From an uncultured Clostridia bacterium (GTDB taxonomy: Bacteria; Bacillota; Clostridia; UMGS1810), in contig CALGRC010000067.1 of the NCBI GenBank assembly GCA_937959315.1, forward strand, positions 1-7,403: a stretch of DNA of 7,403 nt. The letters are read 5' to 3'. The translations under genes and the position numbers were made by a program. Under the pieces are notes generated by a model that was not told where the DNA came from, searched no databases, and worked only from the letters and a program-made list of their open reading frames with translations. Shown piece after piece: positions 5,324 to 7,403 of the stretch (positions within the stretch are counted from its first letter, which is position 1; every line of letters starts with the position of its first letter).

Positions 5324-5855
5324 CTATTTTGATGTTATTATTTTGCGTTTGTTCCATGACAATATCTTTGATTTTTGCAGTTTCCGGCGCAGTCAGCCCT
5401 TGCGATTTAACCGTTACCGTTACAGCGTCTTCTCCAATAACCGCCACGGCGTCTGCAAATCCCTTTCCTTTGATGAGGTTTTCAATATTTGCTTCGGTTT
5501 CTACATCTTTTGCTGATTTTGCGATTTGTTCTTGTGCTTTATCCTTTGCTTCTTGTGAAGCGTTAGCGTTATTGATGGTAGCGTTTAAAATTTCCAGTGA
5601 TTTTGCCCGGGCGCTTTCACGGTTGAGGCGGCAACTGGCAAAGTAGTCATCCCCGCTGTTATTTTCAGAATTTACCATTTGTGCCTCTCCCAAATTGGCG
5701 TCGGTCTTTTCATTTGTTTCTACAGCGATACCGTTATCTACTGGGTCGGTACTGGCTTGCAGCCCGCTTTCATACCGCCAGTTCAAATAGCCGGCGATTC
5801 CCACCATAACCACCAATGCCAGCAGTACAACCTGTTTCTTTTTAAACACCATCAT
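5310..5855 (-). CDS. spoIIIAH: Stage III sporulation protein AH
   Basis: SpoIIIAH sits in the outer forespore membrane of the engulfed spore and forms, with forespore SpoIIQ, the channel that joins mother cell and forespore. The 181-residue protein has one N-terminal membrane segment (about 8-24) after a short basic start, an acidic variable linker (about 35-70), the conserved helix SCRLNRESARAKSLEIL (74-90), which matches the family's xRLxRExxRSxxxExL pattern, and a C-terminal ring-building domain of the YscJ/FliF type (about 100-181). The first ATG at 5855 is preferred over the next codon because AGGAGG lies 8 bases before it. It follows spoIIIAG by 19 bases. The asp23 promoter overlaps its last codons. 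Confidence 0.95.
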   Translation of the reverse strand: MMVFKKKQVVLLALVVMVGIAGYLNWRYESGLQASTDPVDNGIAVETNEKTDANLGEAQMVNSENNSGDDYFASCRLNRESARAKSLEILNATINNANASQEAKDKAQEQIAKSAKDVETEANIENLIKGKGFADAVAVIGEDAVTVTVKSQGLTAPETAKIKDIVMEQTQNNNIKIVEVN

Positions 5856-5874
5856 GATTCATCCTCCTACTTGG

Positions 5875-6429
5875 TTATTTTGTATTTGCTTTTTGCAGTA
5901 CCTGAATCCTATGGTACGGCACGTCCAAAACCGAGGCAACGGCATTTGTGAGATCCATTTTTACACTGCTATCCCCTGCGCCGTCTGCCACCACCAATAC
6001 CCCGCGGATTTTTGGTTCGATTTCTTTGGACACAAACGGCTGACTCTGGCCGCCTTCTGTTACCATAACGGTTTGTGTATCGTTGGTTGTTTCCCCTGTT
6101 TTTTTCATCCCTCCCTGTGTTTGTGGCTCTTCTTGACTTGACTGGGTTGCCTTTGCATTTTGCACCGTTATTTTCTCTGGCCCGCTGTCGTAAGTCATCA
6201 TAACTGCAACAGCCCCTGCGCCTTTTACCTTTGATAAGATTTCCTCTAGCCGCTTTTCCTGGGCGCTTGTGTCTTGTGTTACCGGCGTTTGGGCTTTGGT
6301 CTGTTTTTCTTGTTTGGGATTTTGGGAAAATAACAGGTTGCTGGCTATTAAAATGAGTATTCCGAGGACAAGGATAATATACAAATTATTTTTATTTTTT
6401 AACAAATCTTTTAACTTATCCTTCCGCAT
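5875..6429 (-). CDS. spoIIIAG: Stage III sporulation protein AG
   Basis: SpoIIIAG forms a large ring in the mother-cell-derived membrane around the forespore, part of the SpoIIIA-SpoIIQ feeding tube that keeps late forespore gene expression active. The 184 residues show a basic N-terminus, one membrane segment (about 16-34), a Gln/Lys/Thr-rich linker and then the split ring-building domain: LEEILSKVKGAGAVAVMMTY (61-80) and, after a Gln/Thr-rich insert (about 92-130), EIEPKIRGVLVVADGAGDSSVKMDLTNAVASVLDVPYHRIQVL (about 136-178). The IRGVLVVADGAGD and VPYHRIQV blocks are the family's hallmarks. The ATG at 6429 follows the spoIIIAF stop by one base, so coupling is likely. Confidence 0.95.
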   Translation of the reverse strand: MRKDKLKDLLKNKNNLYIILVLGILILIASNLLFSQNPKQEKQTKAQTPVTQDTSAQEKRLEEILSKVKGAGAVAVMMTYDSGPEKITVQNAKATQSSQEEPQTQGGMKKTGETTNDTQTVMVTEGGQSQPFVSKEIEPKIRGVLVVADGAGDSSVKMDLTNAVASVLDVPYHRIQVLQKANTK

Positions 6430-6430
6430 A

Positions 6431-6904
6431 TCATGTCCCTCCCTGCGCTACTTGCGCTTCTAACCCATAATTGCCCTTGATAAATGACCGGATTTCCTCT
6501 GCCTGTCCGGGAGTTTGGATAACAAGCGATTGTATGGTTTCACCGTCAAATACTGCCTGGACGGTACAGGATATTCCAAAGGACGTATGGATATCGTCGT
6601 GTATTTTTTGTTCTAAACTTTTCGTAAAATGGCTGCTTATCTGTTCTTGTTGTGCTTGATCAATCTGCTGCTGCACCGTTTCACTCTGCGATACAAATGC
6701 CTGGGTGGAGATATGGAATGTTTCCAGTGTCTGTTCTAATGCCGGCAGTTTGACCACTGGCTTGACCAATACAAACATGACAAGAAGCCCTACCACCAGT
6801 TTGATATATTTTTTAAAGTTGCTGCTGGGCATCATAATCTCCAGCAGTACCGAAAACAGTACAACTGCAATGATACTCAGTGCGTATTCCCGGATAAATG
6901 CCAT
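6431..6904 (-). CDS. spoIIIAF: Stage III sporulation protein AF
   Basis: SpoIIIAF is a membrane component of the SpoIIIA channel complex in the mother cell. The 157-residue protein has two N-terminal membrane segments (about 6-24 and 35-52) joined by the conserved-looking MMPSSNFKKYIKLVVGLLVM (24-43), matching the family pattern of a short PSG/PSS turn and KKYVKLVxGLL. A Gln-rich helical stretch follows (about 70-95), then a small soluble domain (about 100-150, FGISCTVQAVFDGETIQSLVI) of the ring-building type. It begins 10 bases after spoIIIAE with GGTGAGGG as ribosome site and ends one base before spoIIIAG. Length is normal for clostridial and bacillar members, about 160-200. Confidence 0.93.
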   Translation of the reverse strand: MAFIREYALSIIAVVLFSVLLEIMMPSSNFKKYIKLVVGLLVMFVLVKPVVKLPALEQTLETFHISTQAFVSQSETVQQQIDQAQQEQISSHFTKSLEQKIHDDIHTSFGISCTVQAVFDGETIQSLVIQTPGQAEEIRSFIKGNYGLEAQVAQGGT

Positions 6905-6914
6905 ATTCCCTCAC

Positions 6915-7403
6915 CTACCACAGCATACAGGATAAATTGCCGAAACCGATGACAATGGTAACTGATAAAATGAACATAATGGTTACCGATATCAGCATCA
7001 AAAATAGAAATGTAATCGACGACGCTGCGCCGCTGACCAATGCCACAATACGTTTGTCAGAAATTGGTTCCATCACACCGGCAGTAAGTTTATACATCCC
7101 AATGAGCGCTAGCATTTTGATAATCGGCACAATGCAAATGAGCAGCATTACAATGACACCGGTTACGCCAAGTGCATTTTTGAGCACCAATGTAGACGAT
7201 AATACCGCATCCACCGAATCGGACAGCAGCCCGCCGACCATGGGGATGAAATTTCCCACTGCGTATTTCATGGTTTTAACGCCCACCCCATCGATAACCG
7301 AGGTGGAAAACCCAGAAAGGCTTAAAATACCGACAAAAAGGGTCAATAAGGCGCCAAGCGTCCACATCATAATTTGTTTTACAAATTCAACCAGCCGTGT
7401 GAC
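6915..7403 (-). CDS. spoIIIAE: Stage III sporulation protein AE, C-terminal 162 residues (partial)
   Basis: SpoIIIAE is the large polytopic membrane protein of the SpoIIIA complex, thought to act in transport or as the membrane core of the channel. The frame is open to the window edge; an internal Met at 7370 is not the start, since eleven codons in frame precede it. The fragment contains a membrane segment (about 13-31), the conserved NFIPMVGGLLSDSVDAV block (51-67), a second segment (81-101), the polar EPISDKRIVALVSGAASS (112-129) and a last segment (129-153). Family members are about 390 residues, so a bit less than half is present. Order with AF, AG and AH is that of the spoIIIA operon. 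Confidence 0.94.
   Translation of the reverse strand, partial: VTRLVEFVKQIMMWTLGALLTLFVGILSLSGFSTSVIDGVGVKTMKYAVGNFIPMVGGLLSDSVDAVLSSTLVLKNALGVTGVIVMLLICIVPIIKMLALIGMYKLTAGVMEPISDKRIVALVSGAASSITFLFLMLISVTIMFILSVTIVIGFGNLSCMLW

Noticed and set aside
1..7403. CRISPR arrays, insertion sequences, tRNA or rRNA genes, prophage or defence genes
   Set aside because: No spaced repeats, transposase motifs, tRNA cloverleaf or integrase were seen. Apart from the OLE segment the window is ordinary conserved core genome.

Overview
The window is a stretch of chromosome from a spore-forming, low-to-moderate GC Bacillota, most likely a clostridial lineage. Every gene lies on the minus strand, so transcription runs from the high coordinates to the low ones. 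The order is spoIIIAE (partial), spoIIIAF, spoIIIAG, spoIIIAH, asp23, nusB, xseA, xseB, ispA, a DUF212/divergent-PAP2 gene, a long non-coding RNA, oapA and dxs (partial). This is the conserved Firmicutes block that in Bacillus subtilis runs spoIIIA - accBC - yqhY - nusB - folD - xseAB - ispA - dxs. Here accB, accC and folD are absent, and three things are added between ispA and dxs: a PAP2-like gene, a large structured RNA and oapA.

Region 4833-7403 is the distal part of the spoIIIA sporulation operon: the end of SpoIIIAE plus complete SpoIIIAF, AG and AH, which belong to the mother-cell side of the feeding-tube channel to the forespore. It is followed by an Asp23/Gls24 gene with its own good sigma-A-type promoter. 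A perfect 19-bp hairpin with a U-tract (4788-4831) closes this unit. Directly after it a new promoter begins, whose -10 box sits in the middle of a perfect 9-bp inverted repeat (4759-4784).

Region 1542-4727 is a tightly packed unit: nusB (antitermination), xseA and xseB (exonuclease VII), ispA (farnesyl diphosphate synthase) and a divergent PAP2 membrane protein. Gaps are 1 to 12 bases, and xseA and xseB overlap by 26 bases.

Region 826-1541 has no convincing protein gene. It holds a roughly 650-nt RNA gene with its own promoter, many compensatory-looking hairpins, nested long-range helices and a helix joining its two ends. Its size, its place between the ispA-side genes and a small DUF21-like membrane protein gene, and dxs downstream identify it as an OLE RNA (Ornate Large Extremophilic). 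The next gene encodes its known membrane partner, OapA. oapA and dxs overlap by four bases (ATGA), so the RNA-binding membrane protein is translationally linked to the first enzyme of the MEP isoprenoid pathway. The OLE RNA with OapA is the most interesting system in the window. It is a known RNA class of incompletely understood biochemical function, not a wholly new one. The assignment rests on context, partner protein and foldability, because no covariance-model search could be run.
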